NCBI RefSeq assembly: GCF_009362735.1
Contig: NZ_WHNP01000011.1
Coordinates: 1 to 64,000 of the forward strand
Reading direction: 5' to 3'
Length of the DNA: 64,000 nt
Source: Paraburkholderia franconis
Lineage (GTDB): Bacteria > Pseudomonadota > Gammaproteobacteria > Burkholderiales > Burkholderiaceae
This document shows positions 35,711-44,020 of the stretch, piece by piece. Every line of letters begins with the position of its first letter. Within the stretch, counting starts at the first letter, position 1. The notes beneath the pieces were generated by a model. It was not told the DNA's origin. It saw only the letters and a program-made list of their open reading frames with translations, and made no database searches. The position numbers and the translations under genes are program-made.

Positions 35711-36693
35711 CGGCCCTCCAGCGGCTCCGACAACTGATCGCACAACTGATGCAGATGGAAGTGAAACGGCCCGAGCTTGCCGCCGTAGTTGCCTGCGGAG
35801 ATCCGCACCAGACCGTTTTGTACGCCAGCCTCTGCGCCCGTCGCGGCGTCGATGCCGACGCGCATGGCCTCGGCCACGTCCAGCTCGCTCAATCCGTCGA
35901 TCACGATTTCCAGCACGCTGCGTACGTCCGCGTCGAGTTCCGTGCGTTGCGCGAGTTCGGCGAGGCCGGGGCAGAATGCGTCATTGGTCGAAGCGGGCAA
36001 CGCCGCGTACTTCGAGCCGACCTTCGACCCCGAGCGCACGACGCCGCCAGGAAACGGCAGGATCACGTTCGGCACGTTGCGCATCGCCTGCACGGCGGTT
36101 TGCGCAGCCACGAGCGCGGCGTCCGTATCGCGCGCAAGGAACAGCAGATTGCCGCCACCGACGCCCTTGACGACGGACGTCGTTTCCTCCGCGACGAATT
36201 CGCCATCCATCACAGGAACGCGCCAGAAGCGCTTGCCATCGATCAGCTTCGCGATCTGCCAGCCGTCACCGAAGAAGCGCAGATTCTTGCCGAGCGCAAT
36301 GGGCTCGCCATCCGCGATACCGCCGAACACAGCCGTCGTCGGGCAGGTCAGCACGCACTGCCCGACGCGGCGCTCGACCTGTTTCGCGAGTTCCTTGCCG
36401 GACATCGAAAAGAGCAGGAGGGCGACGCCGGGCCGTCCGTCGGGTGTCTCGTCGGGCGGCAACTCGCGCTCGATGCCCGCCTCGCATCCGCATGCAATCA
36501 CGGATGTCGCAAAGCCGGTCGCCGCGATGGCCGCGTTGCGCGCCCACGTGGCATCGCGCGCCGTCACGATGAGGCGCGTCGCCTTCATCGGAAATGCTTC
36601 AGCGAACGTGTCGTCGATCGAGATGCCGCGCACGATGCGCGGCGCAGCCGGCCGTTCGGCAACGGGTGCCGTGTCGGTTGACGCGATGTTCAT
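35707..36693 (-). CDS. fhcD: Formylmethanofuran:H4MPT formyltransferase (complex subunit D)
   Basis: A 328-residue Ftr-type protein. Recognisable parts are GISIDDTFAEAFPMKATRLI, QCVLTCPTTAVFGGIADGEP, VKGVGGGNLLFLARDTDAAL and PGGVVRSGSKVGSKYAALPA; the end is GGKLGPFHFHLHQL, typical of Ftr. It transfers the formyl group from formyl-H4MPT to methanofuran. The start at MNIASTDTAP (36693) overlaps the fhcA stop; an extended start at 36771 lies inside fhcA and is unlikely. About 20 residues before GISIDD are disordered-looking. Confidence 0.95.
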   Translation of the reverse strand: MNIASTDTAPVAERPAAPRIVRGISIDDTFAEAFPMKATRLIVTARDATWARNAAIAATGFATSVIACGCEAGIERELPPDETPDGRPGVALLLFSMSGKELAKQVERRVGQCVLTCPTTAVFGGIADGEPIALGKNLRFFGDGWQIAKLIDGKRFWRVPVMDGEFVAEETTSVVKGVGGGNLLFLARDTDAALVAAQTAVQAMRNVPNVILPFPGGVVRSGSKVGSKYAALPASTNDAFCPGLAELAQRTELDADVRSVLEIVIDGLSELDVAEAMRVGIDAATGAEAGVQNGLVRISAGNYGGKLGPFHFHLHQLCDQLSEPLEGR

Positions 36694-38381
36694 GACGCAG
36701 ACTCCGCACGCGGTTGTCGGTGAATCCCGCACGCGGCGGGGAGCAGACGTCCGCCGTTGCCGCACAGGCACAGTTCATCGCGGCTGATGGGCGCGCGCCG
36801 CAGGTTGGTCGCGAGATAGGCGTCGCCGTAGTCCTCCACCACCTTTTCGATCGACCGATCGAACTCGGGCTCGACGTAATGGGTGCCGCCCACGGGCGTC
36901 GCGACAATGTGGCCTTCGCGCGCGACCAGTTCGCCGTCCTTGAACACGAAGGCGGGCGTGCGGAACATCGCTTCGCGGTCGGCATTCTCGCGATACACGG
37001 CGATATCGGCGGCCGCGCCCGCGTCGAGCCGTCCGCGATCGGCGAGGCCCAGCAGGCGCGCAGGGGCGGCGCGTGTCAGGATCGCGATTTCGTTGAGATC
37101 GAGTTCGCGTGTGAGGCTCGCAAGCGGCGATTGCGCGGCGACATCAGGATGAAGCTTTGCCAGTTGTTCGTCGCGGAACGATTTGTCCATCAGCAGGCGA
37201 ATCAGATGCGGGTAGCTGGTGAAGGGACCGCCGTTCGGATGATCGGTCGTGAGCGTGATCTGCCACGGGTTCTTCACGAGCAGAAACAGTTCGAGGCCGA
37301 TTGTCCATTGCAGCGCGTTGACATAGCTCGTCTCGCGGTAGCGAAACGGCACAATGCCGCAGCCCGCATCGCATTCGATATCGCCCGCAATCCACTTGCG
37401 CGGCGAAGCGAACGCGGCCTGTCTGACCTGCTTCATCGTGTCGCCCGACGCCGTCACCGTCTGACCGAACATGATCTGGCCAACGTCGATCGAGATGTTG
37501 GGATTCGCGTTGACAGCCTCAGCGATGCGATGTGCTGCCGACGAAAACTTCCTCGGTCCGTCGTTGCCGTAGCTGTGGAACTGGATGTGCGTGAGATGGC
37601 CGGGGAGACCTTCGAGCGCGTCGATGGTGGCGAGCGTCGAGTCGATATTGCCAGGCACGCCGAGATTGCTCGCATGAATATGCAACGGATGCGGCACGCC
37701 GAGGTCGGTGAGCGCGCGAGAGAGCACATGCAGCACGTCGCGTGGCGTGATCCCGTAGTGCGCGTGATGTTCGTCGACAGCGAGGCTGCGCTGGTTGAAC
37801 TTGAACGCCGAGATGCCGCCAGGGTTGACGACCTTCACGCCGAGCGCGCGACTCGCGTTGATCGACCAGCCGACGTAATCGCGCATGCGCTCGTAGTCGG
37901 CGTGCCTGGCCAGCATGCGCAGGAACAGGTCGTCATTGCCGAGCATCACATAGGCGCCGTGGTCGATGATCGGCGTGTCGCCCATTTCGAGGTGCGTGTG
38001 ACGCGCGTTCGACGCGATCATCGCCGGCTCGAACGCGGCCGTATAGCCCATCTCCGCGTATCGGTAGCCCGTTGCGAGCGTGCCCGGCGTGCAGTCGCCG
38101 CACGAGGCGAGTTCGAGCGGATTGTCGGCCGCGCTGCGGCCGCGATGATCCTCCGGCATCAGCAGGCGCGCGAGATTCACCTTGCCGCCGCCGATATGCG
38201 CGTGCATGTCGATGCCGCCCGCCATGACGATCATGCCCGACGCGTCGTATTCGCAATCGACGGGCTCCTGTTCATGCAAATCGACGATCTTGCCGTCGCG
38301 CACGCAGATGTCCTTGATCTGCCCATCGATGCGTGAAGCGGGGTCGAACACGCGGCCACCGCGCAAGCGGAACGTGCTCAT
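36690..38381 (-). CDS. fhcA: Formyltransferase/hydrolase complex subunit A
   Basis: A 563-residue amidohydrolase-superfamily protein of the formylmethanofuran dehydrogenase subunit A type. The metal-binding HxH is in MAGGIDMHAHIGGGKVNL (His60, His62). Further signatures are PHPLHIHASNLGVPGNID, LTHIQFHSYGNDGPRKFSS and LTTDHPNGGPFTSYPHLIRL. It is the hydrolase that releases formate from formylmethanofuran. AAGGAGGCCGCCCG precedes the ATG. It overlaps fhcB upstream and fhcD downstream by 4 bp each, so all four genes are translationally coupled. Confidence 0.95.
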   Translation of the reverse strand: MSTFRLRGGRVFDPASRIDGQIKDICVRDGKIVDLHEQEPVDCEYDASGMIVMAGGIDMHAHIGGGKVNLARLLMPEDHRGRSAADNPLELASCGDCTPGTLATGYRYAEMGYTAAFEPAMIASNARHTHLEMGDTPIIDHGAYVMLGNDDLFLRMLARHADYERMRDYVGWSINASRALGVKVVNPGGISAFKFNQRSLAVDEHHAHYGITPRDVLHVLSRALTDLGVPHPLHIHASNLGVPGNIDSTLATIDALEGLPGHLTHIQFHSYGNDGPRKFSSAAHRIAEAVNANPNISIDVGQIMFGQTVTASGDTMKQVRQAAFASPRKWIAGDIECDAGCGIVPFRYRETSYVNALQWTIGLELFLLVKNPWQITLTTDHPNGGPFTSYPHLIRLLMDKSFRDEQLAKLHPDVAAQSPLASLTRELDLNEIAILTRAAPARLLGLADRGRLDAGAAADIAVYRENADREAMFRTPAFVFKDGELVAREGHIVATPVGGTHYVEPEFDRSIEKVVEDYGDAYLATNLRRAPISRDELCLCGNGGRLLPAACGIHRQPRAESAS

Positions 38382-39715
38382 CGGGCGGCCTCCTTTGTTG
38401 CGGACAGCGCGGATGGCGTGGTGGAACCTGACGCAGCGTGAGATCGGGCGATTTGTCCGGCGACGTGCGCGACAGTCGGCAACGTATCGTCATAGATGGG
38501 CACGAGCGGCAGCACGACACCGCCGTCCGCGCGGAACAGATGACCGGCGGAACCGATGCCCGGTGTCGACACGGGAATGAACAGCGTGGGCCCGTGGCGA
38601 TCCGCGCACACCGACGCGAGGCGGGGATGACCGAGCACGATCGTCGGCATGTCGGTCTGCGGCGGCGGCAGGTCGGCGTTGAAACTGGCGATCCACACGA
38701 GCGTATCGACGGCACGCTCGTCGAGCAGCCGTGCCGTGTCATAGCGATGCGGATCGTGTTCGAGACCAGTCCGATGAATGCCGGTGCGTAACGGCAGACC
38801 CGACATCCACGTCAGCGTCTGATTGACGGTGGCCGCGCCGTCGTCTCCGCCTAGCGCGAGCGTGCCCGCGCGCGTCTTGAGGTTGATCGACTTCGCGAGA
38901 CGGTCCAGTGCTTCGACCAGCAGTGCCGCATGATCGCCAGGCAGATCGGCCGTATTCCAGACGAGCGTGACGTAACGCGCTGCGAGCATCTGAGCGGCTA
39001 ACGATTCGAGCGCGCACGCGTTGCCCGGCATCGGCTTGTCTTTCAGAAGCCGATCGATTTGCGTGTTCAGCAGCGCAACGGTCTCGTACAGATCGCCTTG
39101 CAACGGAATCGCGCGTTGCGAAACCGTTGCTGGCTGCGCGATGCGTGCGAGGTCCGCATCGACACCACAGCCAACACATATCACGTCGCGTTGCACGGGA
39201 CCCGTTGCATCGGCAGGCTTTACGCCGATTCCGCAGCGCTTGAAGAAGTCCGGGTATCGCGCCGTGGGTGTCGAAGCGAAACAGACGATCAGGTCCGAGC
39301 GTGCGCGCACTTCGGATAGCGTGGTCGTGAACGCGCCACGGTCCTGCATCGCCGTGAGAGCGCGCATCAACGAGCGGCCATGTGCATGATCGATGATCGC
39401 AGCGCTTGCGTTAGCGAGCCGATACAGCGCGCGCGTGCCCGCCACATCGGTGGCCATGCCCGCGAACAACGGCTGCCTGGCAACGCCTAGCCATTGCGCC
39501 GCGACGCGGCTCGCTTCGTCAAGAGCCACGGGCTTGCCGTCATGCATCGGCTGCGCGTGAGCGGGACGTGTGCCGAACTGCGCAAGCGAGCGCGTGGCAC
39601 GCGGACAGTCGGTGCCGTTCAGCGTCAACGTCGCGTCCGTGCCGATCGAAAGCCGATCGCATAAAAGCGGGCAGAACGGACACGTCCAGGAGGTAGGAGA
39701 ACTGATCGAGGTCAT
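38378..39715 (-). CDS. fhcB: Formyltransferase/hydrolase complex subunit B
   Basis: A 445-residue protein related to formylmethanofuran dehydrogenase subunit B. The N-terminus has a cysteine group WTCPFCPLLCDRLSIG (Cys12, Cys15, Cys19); SEVRARSDLIVCFASTPTARYPD and VDTLVWIASFNADLPPP are typical later segments. In the archaeal enzyme this subunit holds the Mo/W pterin site; the bacterial FhcB is thought to lack that redox role. First gene of the fhcBADC unit, reading away from the cofactor-biosynthesis genes on the plus strand. Confidence 0.9.
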   Translation of the reverse strand: MTSISSPTSWTCPFCPLLCDRLSIGTDATLTLNGTDCPRATRSLAQFGTRPAHAQPMHDGKPVALDEASRVAAQWLGVARQPLFAGMATDVAGTRALYRLANASAAIIDHAHGRSLMRALTAMQDRGAFTTTLSEVRARSDLIVCFASTPTARYPDFFKRCGIGVKPADATGPVQRDVICVGCGVDADLARIAQPATVSQRAIPLQGDLYETVALLNTQIDRLLKDKPMPGNACALESLAAQMLAARYVTLVWNTADLPGDHAALLVEALDRLAKSINLKTRAGTLALGGDDGAATVNQTLTWMSGLPLRTGIHRTGLEHDPHRYDTARLLDERAVDTLVWIASFNADLPPPQTDMPTIVLGHPRLASVCADRHGPTLFIPVSTPGIGSAGHLFRADGGVVLPLVPIYDDTLPTVAHVAGQIARSHAASGSTTPSALSATKEAAR

Positions 39716-39981
39716 GGCCGCCTACCAGCAACTCATATGCCATCGGCGTTGAAGCGGCATCGTGCCTTCGGTTGCATCAGCCAGCGCGATTCCGGCGACC
39801 GGATACCTAGCTCGCATTCGATCTGTTTTGCGCCGCGTGCGATGCAGATTGTCACGCGTCGTGTGATCGCGAAGGGCGAGATCGTCACGAGCGCCATTGA
39901 ACGCACGCAGCGCGCCGCTCGGTGGCATGGAACATGAATGTGCGGAACGCGAAGCGCAATGACCTGCACGGGAAGCGAACG
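39716..39981. promoter_or_regulatory. Divergent control region between fhcB and the ATP-grasp gene
   Basis: This 266-bp gap separates two divergent C1 operons and must hold both promoters. I could not assign convincing -35/-10 pairs or a palindromic operator. Confidence 0.4.
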
Positions 39982-41004
39982 ATGAAGAAGATCCTGTTGT
40001 ACGAATATCTCAGCGGCAATGGTGACGCCGATCGTTACGCCGATCGTTACGCCGACCGATGCGTGTCAGCGGAACTGCGGATGCAGGGCAGTGCGATGCG
40101 CGATGCCGTTGCGCGCGATCTGGCGCGTTCCGGTCATGTCGCGCTGACCTGCGTTGCAGGCCATGATGAAGCACACGACGCGACGGACACGGCGCTCGCA
40201 ATCGATTGGTGTCCCGCGCCGTTTGCGATACCACCATCGCGTTTTCTCGCAGCCGAAGCGCGCCGTCACGACGCCGTATGGGTAATCGCGCCCGAGACGG
40301 ATGGTGTGTTGAGCACGCTGTGCGAGGCCGTCGAGCCTTCACGATGGATCGGCTGCGACGCGGCGACGTTACATATCGCGAGCAGCAAGCGACGCACGGC
40401 ACGCTATCTTGCGCTGGCTGGCATCGCGACGCCGCGCGCGTGGTCGGTGGAGGCACCCCTCGAAGTCGCGTGCAACGCAAGCGCCTGGGTCGTCAAACCC
40501 GACGATGGCGCGGGTGCCGTCGATACGCTTCTCTTTCACGACTATCGGATGGCCGAATATGTATTCCTGCGCCGTGTCGCGGCGCGCGAGCATGTCACGC
40601 TCGAAGAGTGGATCAGCGGCGATGCGCTCAGTCTTTCGCTGCTTTGCACGCGCGGTCATGCCGAGCTTCTCGGCATCAACCGGCAACATATCGGCATATA
40701 CGATGGACAGGTCGCCTACGAAGGACTGACGGCGAACGCCGTTTCGTTGTCGAGCGAAAAAGCGTCGGCGTTCAGGTCGCTCGCCGCGCGTGTGGCGCGC
40801 GCGCTGCCGGGGCTCGCGGGGTTCGTCGGCATCGATCTGGTGTGGCATCCGCAACGCGGGCCGGTCGTGATCGAAATCAATCCGCGCGTGACGTGCGCCT
40901 ACCCGGCGCTTGCCGACCTCCTCGATACCAACATCGCCGCGAGCGTGGTCGCGGAACATTTCGGACTGGGCGATGACTTTAAACGGAGACGCTATGCCGC
41001 TTGA
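39982..41004 (+). CDS. ATP-grasp protein of the methanofuran/H4MPT cluster (MfnD-like)
   Basis: A 340-residue ATP-grasp protein starting MKKILLYEYLSGNGDADRYA. The ATP-grasp core includes SKRRTARYLALAGIATPRAW, WVVKPDDGAGAVDTLLFHDY and FVGIDLVWHPQRGPVVIEIN, the last with the metal-binding Glu and Asn (EINPRV). Archaeal MfnD, which ligates glutamate to tyramine in methanofuran synthesis, has the same design, and the position next to MfnF-, MfnE- and MfnB-like genes supports a cofactor ligase. The exact substrate is inference. Near residue 16 there is a short exact repeat, DRYADRYADR, from a 12-bp tandem duplication (about 40027-40055). It overlaps the next gene by 11 bp. Confidence 0.75.
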   Translation: MKKILLYEYLSGNGDADRYADRYADRCVSAELRMQGSAMRDAVARDLARSGHVALTCVAGHDEAHDATDTALAIDWCPAPFAIPPSRFLAAEARRHDAVWVIAPETDGVLSTLCEAVEPSRWIGCDAATLHIASSKRRTARYLALAGIATPRAWSVEAPLEVACNASAWVVKPDDGAGAVDTLLFHDYRMAEYVFLRRVAAREHVTLEEWISGDALSLSLLCTRGHAELLGINRQHIGIYDGQVAYEGLTANAVSLSSEKASAFRSLAARVARALPGLAGFVGIDLVWHPQRGPVVIEINPRVTCAYPALADLLDTNIAASVVAEHFGLGDDFKRRRYAA

Positions 41005-42055
41005 CCTCGTGATCGGCTGGGACATCGGCGGCGCGCATGTGAAGGCGGCGCGTATCGAGGCGGGCCGCGTGCGCGAGGTGAGGCAATGGGTCTGTCCGCT
41101 CTGGCAAGGCGTCGCGAATCTGGACGCCGTATTCGACGCAGCGGCGCAACGCTGGCCCGATCACGGCGACGCCGAACATGCGGTGACAATGAGCGGCGAA
41201 ATGGCGGACATTTTTGCCAACCGCGAGGCAGGTGTGGCAGCGCTGGCGCAGAGATTTGCGAGCCGTTTCGGTCAACGGGCGTCGTTCTACGCCGGGCGCT
41301 CGGGATGGCAGCCATACGACACCGTCGCGAACCATTGGGCCGATGTTGCGTCCGCGAACTGGCATGCGACGGCGGCATTGATCGCGGCGCGCGTGCCCGC
41401 CGCCGTGCTCGTCGACATCGGCAGCACCACCACGGATTTCATCGCGGTCCGCGACGGCGTGCTCGTCTCACGCGGGATGGACGACGCGGGGCGGCTCAGG
41501 TCCCGTGAACTCGTTTATCAGGGCGTCGTGCGCACGCCGTTGTGCGCGCTCTCGCAGCGCATCCGCTTTCGCGGCGAGCCGCACAACGTGATGAACGAGC
41601 TGTTCGCGACGACGGCCGATGTCTACCGGCTGACAGGTGAACTCGATCCGCTGCACGACCAGCATCTCGCCGCCGACGGCGCCGCGAAGGACCGCAGCGC
41701 GAGCTGCCAGCGTCTTGCACGGATGATCGGATGCGATGCGCGCGATGCGTCGATGGCGGATTGGGACAGCTTCGCCCGCGAATGGCGCAACGCGCAGCTT
41801 GCGCATCTGTCGACGAATCTCGCGCAAGTGCTCGGACGCGTCGGCCTCGCACATGACGTCGTGCTCGTATCGGCAGGCTGCGGCGCATTCCTCGCGGATG
41901 AACTGGCGACCCAGTTCGGGCGCGACGTGATTACGTTTGCGTCGCTCACGGAAACCGACGAGACGGCCGCCCGTTGGGCACAGGTCTGCGCGCCCGCCGT
42001 GGCTGTCGCGCTGCTGCGTGCGGACGAACGTTGCACTACCGACGCGGCCGTTTGA
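40994..42055 (+). CDS. H4MPT-linked C1 transfer pathway protein (MfnF-like)
   Basis: A 353-residue protein with an actin/hydantoinase-like ATPase fold. The phosphate-binding segments are LVIGWDIGGAHVKAARIEAG at the N-terminus and AVLVDIGSTTTDFIAVRDGV at about 138-157; VLVSAGCGAFLADELA is near the C-terminus. The family occurs almost only in organisms with H4MPT-linked C1 transfer; its archaeal member MfnF joins the furan and the phenol-amine parts of methanofuran. The same step for the bacterial methylofuran is the likely role. It overlaps the preceding ATP-grasp gene by 11 bp and is followed 30 bp later by the kinase gene. Confidence 0.85.
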   Translation: MPLDLVIGWDIGGAHVKAARIEAGRVREVRQWVCPLWQGVANLDAVFDAAAQRWPDHGDAEHAVTMSGEMADIFANREAGVAALAQRFASRFGQRASFYAGRSGWQPYDTVANHWADVASANWHATAALIAARVPAAVLVDIGSTTTDFIAVRDGVLVSRGMDDAGRLRSRELVYQGVVRTPLCALSQRIRFRGEPHNVMNELFATTADVYRLTGELDPLHDQHLAADGAAKDRSASCQRLARMIGCDARDASMADWDSFAREWRNAQLAHLSTNLAQVLGRVGLAHDVVLVSAGCGAFLADELATQFGRDVITFASLTETDETAARWAQVCAPAVAVALLRADERCTTDAAV

Positions 42056-42085
42056 AATCTCAGCACTTGCGCACACGGAGCGCCT

Positions 42086-42676
42086 ATGTGGGTGGTCAAG
42101 ATTGGCGGCAGTCTGAGCCGCGATCCGTTGCTGGGAGAATGGCTCGCGCATCTGAGCGAGTTCGGCCGCGGACGGGTCGTGATCGTGCCGGGCGGTGGCG
42201 GATTTGCGGATCAGGCACGCGAGCATCAGGACATCTGGGGTTTCGACGACGTCGCCGCGCACAACATGGCCGTGCTGGGGATGGCGCAATACGCGGTGAT
42301 GATGCAGGGCCTGTGCCGGCGTCTCGTGATCGCCGCGACCGACGCGCAGATTCGCGCCGCGTTGCACGCGGGCCGCGCCGCCGTGTGGGCGCCGCTCGAT
42401 CTGCTGTTCCAGGAAGCCAACCGGCTGACCAGCTGGGACGTGACCTCCGACAGCCTCGCCGCATGGCTCGCGAACCGGCTGAATGCAGAGCGTCTGGTGA
42501 TCGTGAAGTCGTGTGAGATCGAACCGGCGTGTTCGATCGACGAATACGCGGCGCTTGGCATCGTCGACCCGTCGTTTGCCGGCTTCACGCGCGACGCGTC
42601 ATATCCCGTCGATATCGTCAACAGGAGCGACGCGTCGCGCGTACGCGACCGGCTGCTTCATGCAACCGCGGACTGA
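42086..42676 (+). CDS. Amino-acid-kinase family protein (MfnE-like)
   Basis: A 196-residue small member of the amino acid kinase superfamily: MWVVKIGGSLSRDPLLGEWL, VVIVPGGGGFADQAREHQDI and SWDVTSDSLAAWLANRLNAE, then LVIVKSCEI. The archaeal homologue MfnE phosphorylates the aminomethylfuran phosphate to its diphosphate for condensation by MfnF. The adjacent MfnF-like and MfnB-like genes support the same task. Its 3' end overlaps the convergent mfnB gene by 19 bp. Confidence 0.85.
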   Translation: MWVVKIGGSLSRDPLLGEWLAHLSEFGRGRVVIVPGGGGFADQAREHQDIWGFDDVAAHNMAVLGMAQYAVMMQGLCRRLVIAATDAQIRAALHAGRAAVWAPLDLLFQEANRLTSWDVTSDSLAAWLANRLNAERLVIVKSCEIEPACSIDEYAALGIVDPSFAGFTRDASYPVDIVNRSDASRVRDRLLHATAD

Positions 42677-43428
42677 GCGGCGACTCCGAAGCCCGGATCG
42701 TTGGTGGCTGGATTTGTCGCGGGGTTTGCCATACGTGTCGACCCCGCGAGGAGCGCACGCAGATCGCGCACGCGTGCGGCATCGAGCCGGCCGGTGCGCG
42801 GGCCGTCGCACAGTGCCGTGCGGAAACCGGCGATGTCGGGACTCAGTGCGCGGATCAACGGCACATGCTTGCCGAGCAGCGCGCCCGCCAGCCCCGCCAT
42901 CACATCGTGCACGCGCGCGATCTGCACCATGCCGTCGAGCACGGCAAGCGGCACGCATTGAAAGAGATTCCCGCGCTTCTTGCTGGCCGTATCGACCATC
43001 ACCCCTGCAAAACGCAGTTCGCACGCGTGTTCGACCACCCGCAGATCGAGGCCATTGTCGACTAGCAGCACGGGCACCATGTTCCAGTGAAGGCCGCGCA
43101 TATACGCGAGGGTTCGGCATGCGGTATCGAATGAAGCGCTATCGGCGGGAACGCCTGCCTTCACATAGTCGACGCCGCAACGTCCCGCCTGTGACGCGCG
43201 AAATTCCAGCGACGCGTCATCTCCAGGCAGCAGATCGCCAATGGCCGCGCTGATGGGCAGGTGTGGATATTCCGCGCGCAGCGACTGCACGAGATGCGCG
43301 ATCCGGGGCGCGGAAACAGCGCCGAGCGCGCCCGCCGCCGGCTCTTTCAGATCGATCAGATCGGCGCCGGCCCTGGCGGCGTCGCGCGCTTCGTCGAGGT
43401 TGCGCACACTGGCGAGCATACGGATCAT
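42658..43428 (-). CDS. mfnB: (5-formylfuran-3-yl)methyl phosphate synthase
   Basis: A 256-residue MfnB-type (DUF556) TIM-barrel protein. The Schiff-base Lys is in GADLIDLKEPAAGALGAVS (Lys28), the second Lys in CGVDYVKAGVPAD; further, VLLVDNGLDLRVVEHACELR and GVMVDTASKKRGNLFQCVPL. In archaea it makes the furan phosphate precursor of methanofuran from two glyceraldehyde-3-phosphate molecules. The start at 43428 overlaps the upstream DUF447 stop by ATGA. The C-terminal tail (NPATNPATND) is a short repeat and looks disordered. Confidence 0.9.
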   Translation of the reverse strand: MIRMLASVRNLDEARDAARAGADLIDLKEPAAGALGAVSAPRIAHLVQSLRAEYPHLPISAAIGDLLPGDDASLEFRASQAGRCGVDYVKAGVPADSASFDTACRTLAYMRGLHWNMVPVLLVDNGLDLRVVEHACELRFAGVMVDTASKKRGNLFQCVPLAVLDGMVQIARVHDVMAGLAGALLGKHVPLIRALSPDIAGFRTALCDGPRTGRLDAARVRDLRALLAGSTRMANPATNPATNDPGFGVAAQSAVA

Positions 43429-44018
43429 AAGGCCTCCTCGATTGAGACTTGAGCGGCCGCAGCCGATTTCGCGTAAAAGACGTTCACTGCCTCCATCAGC
43501 CATTGCCACGCCTGCTGTTCGCGCGGACCGGCCGTCTTGCCGATGGCGATGGAAAGGTAAGCAATTTCCGACTCGATCTTCTCGCGCGGCAACATCGCGA
43601 GCCGGCTGACCAGCACCGCCCCTTCGATCACAGCAGCCTGCGCGCGGTTGAAGCCGGTGAACGGCGCATCCGTGCAGATCGCGACGCATTGCATGACGAG
43701 CGTCGGGCGCTGCGGGTCGCCATTGATTGAGACGAGGCGCAGCTCGGCATATGCGAGCGTATCGTCGAGCCGCACGCACGGCACGTTGTCGACAGGGACT
43801 GTCGGCCACGCGCGGCGGCCTGTGACGCAGCCGGCGAACACGCGGACGTCTGTCGTGAAGTTGACGACGGCACAGCCCGTCAACACAACGTTGTCGTAGG
43901 TGGCCGACGGCAGAAACGGCATCAGGATGAACGTGTCGCCTTCACGGCGTACGCCCATCGGCGCGATGTGCGGCGTGCCGTCGGGCGTTACCGTCGTGAC
44001 TACGGTTTCGTGGATCAT
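43425..44018 (-). CDS. DUF447-family flavin-reductase-like protein
   Basis: A 197-residue protein of the DUF447 family with a split-barrel FMN-binding fold. It begins MIHETVVTTVTPDGTPHIAP with MGVRREGDTFILMPF, and later has CAVVNFTTDVRVFAGCVTGR. DUF447 genes are regular members of bacterial H4MPT clusters and occur in methanogens; the reaction is not established. The start lies 2 bp after the stop of the dihydropteroate-synthase-like gene and its stop overlaps mfnB. Confidence 0.85.
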   Translation of the reverse strand: MIHETVVTTVTPDGTPHIAPMGVRREGDTFILMPFLPSATYDNVVLTGCAVVNFTTDVRVFAGCVTGRRAWPTVPVDNVPCVRLDDTLAYAELRLVSINGDPQRPTLVMQCVAICTDAPFTGFNRAQAAVIEGAVLVSRLAMLPREKIESEIAYLSIAIGKTAGPREQQAWQWLMEAVNVFYAKSAAAAQVSIEEAL

Positions 44019-44020
44019 CG

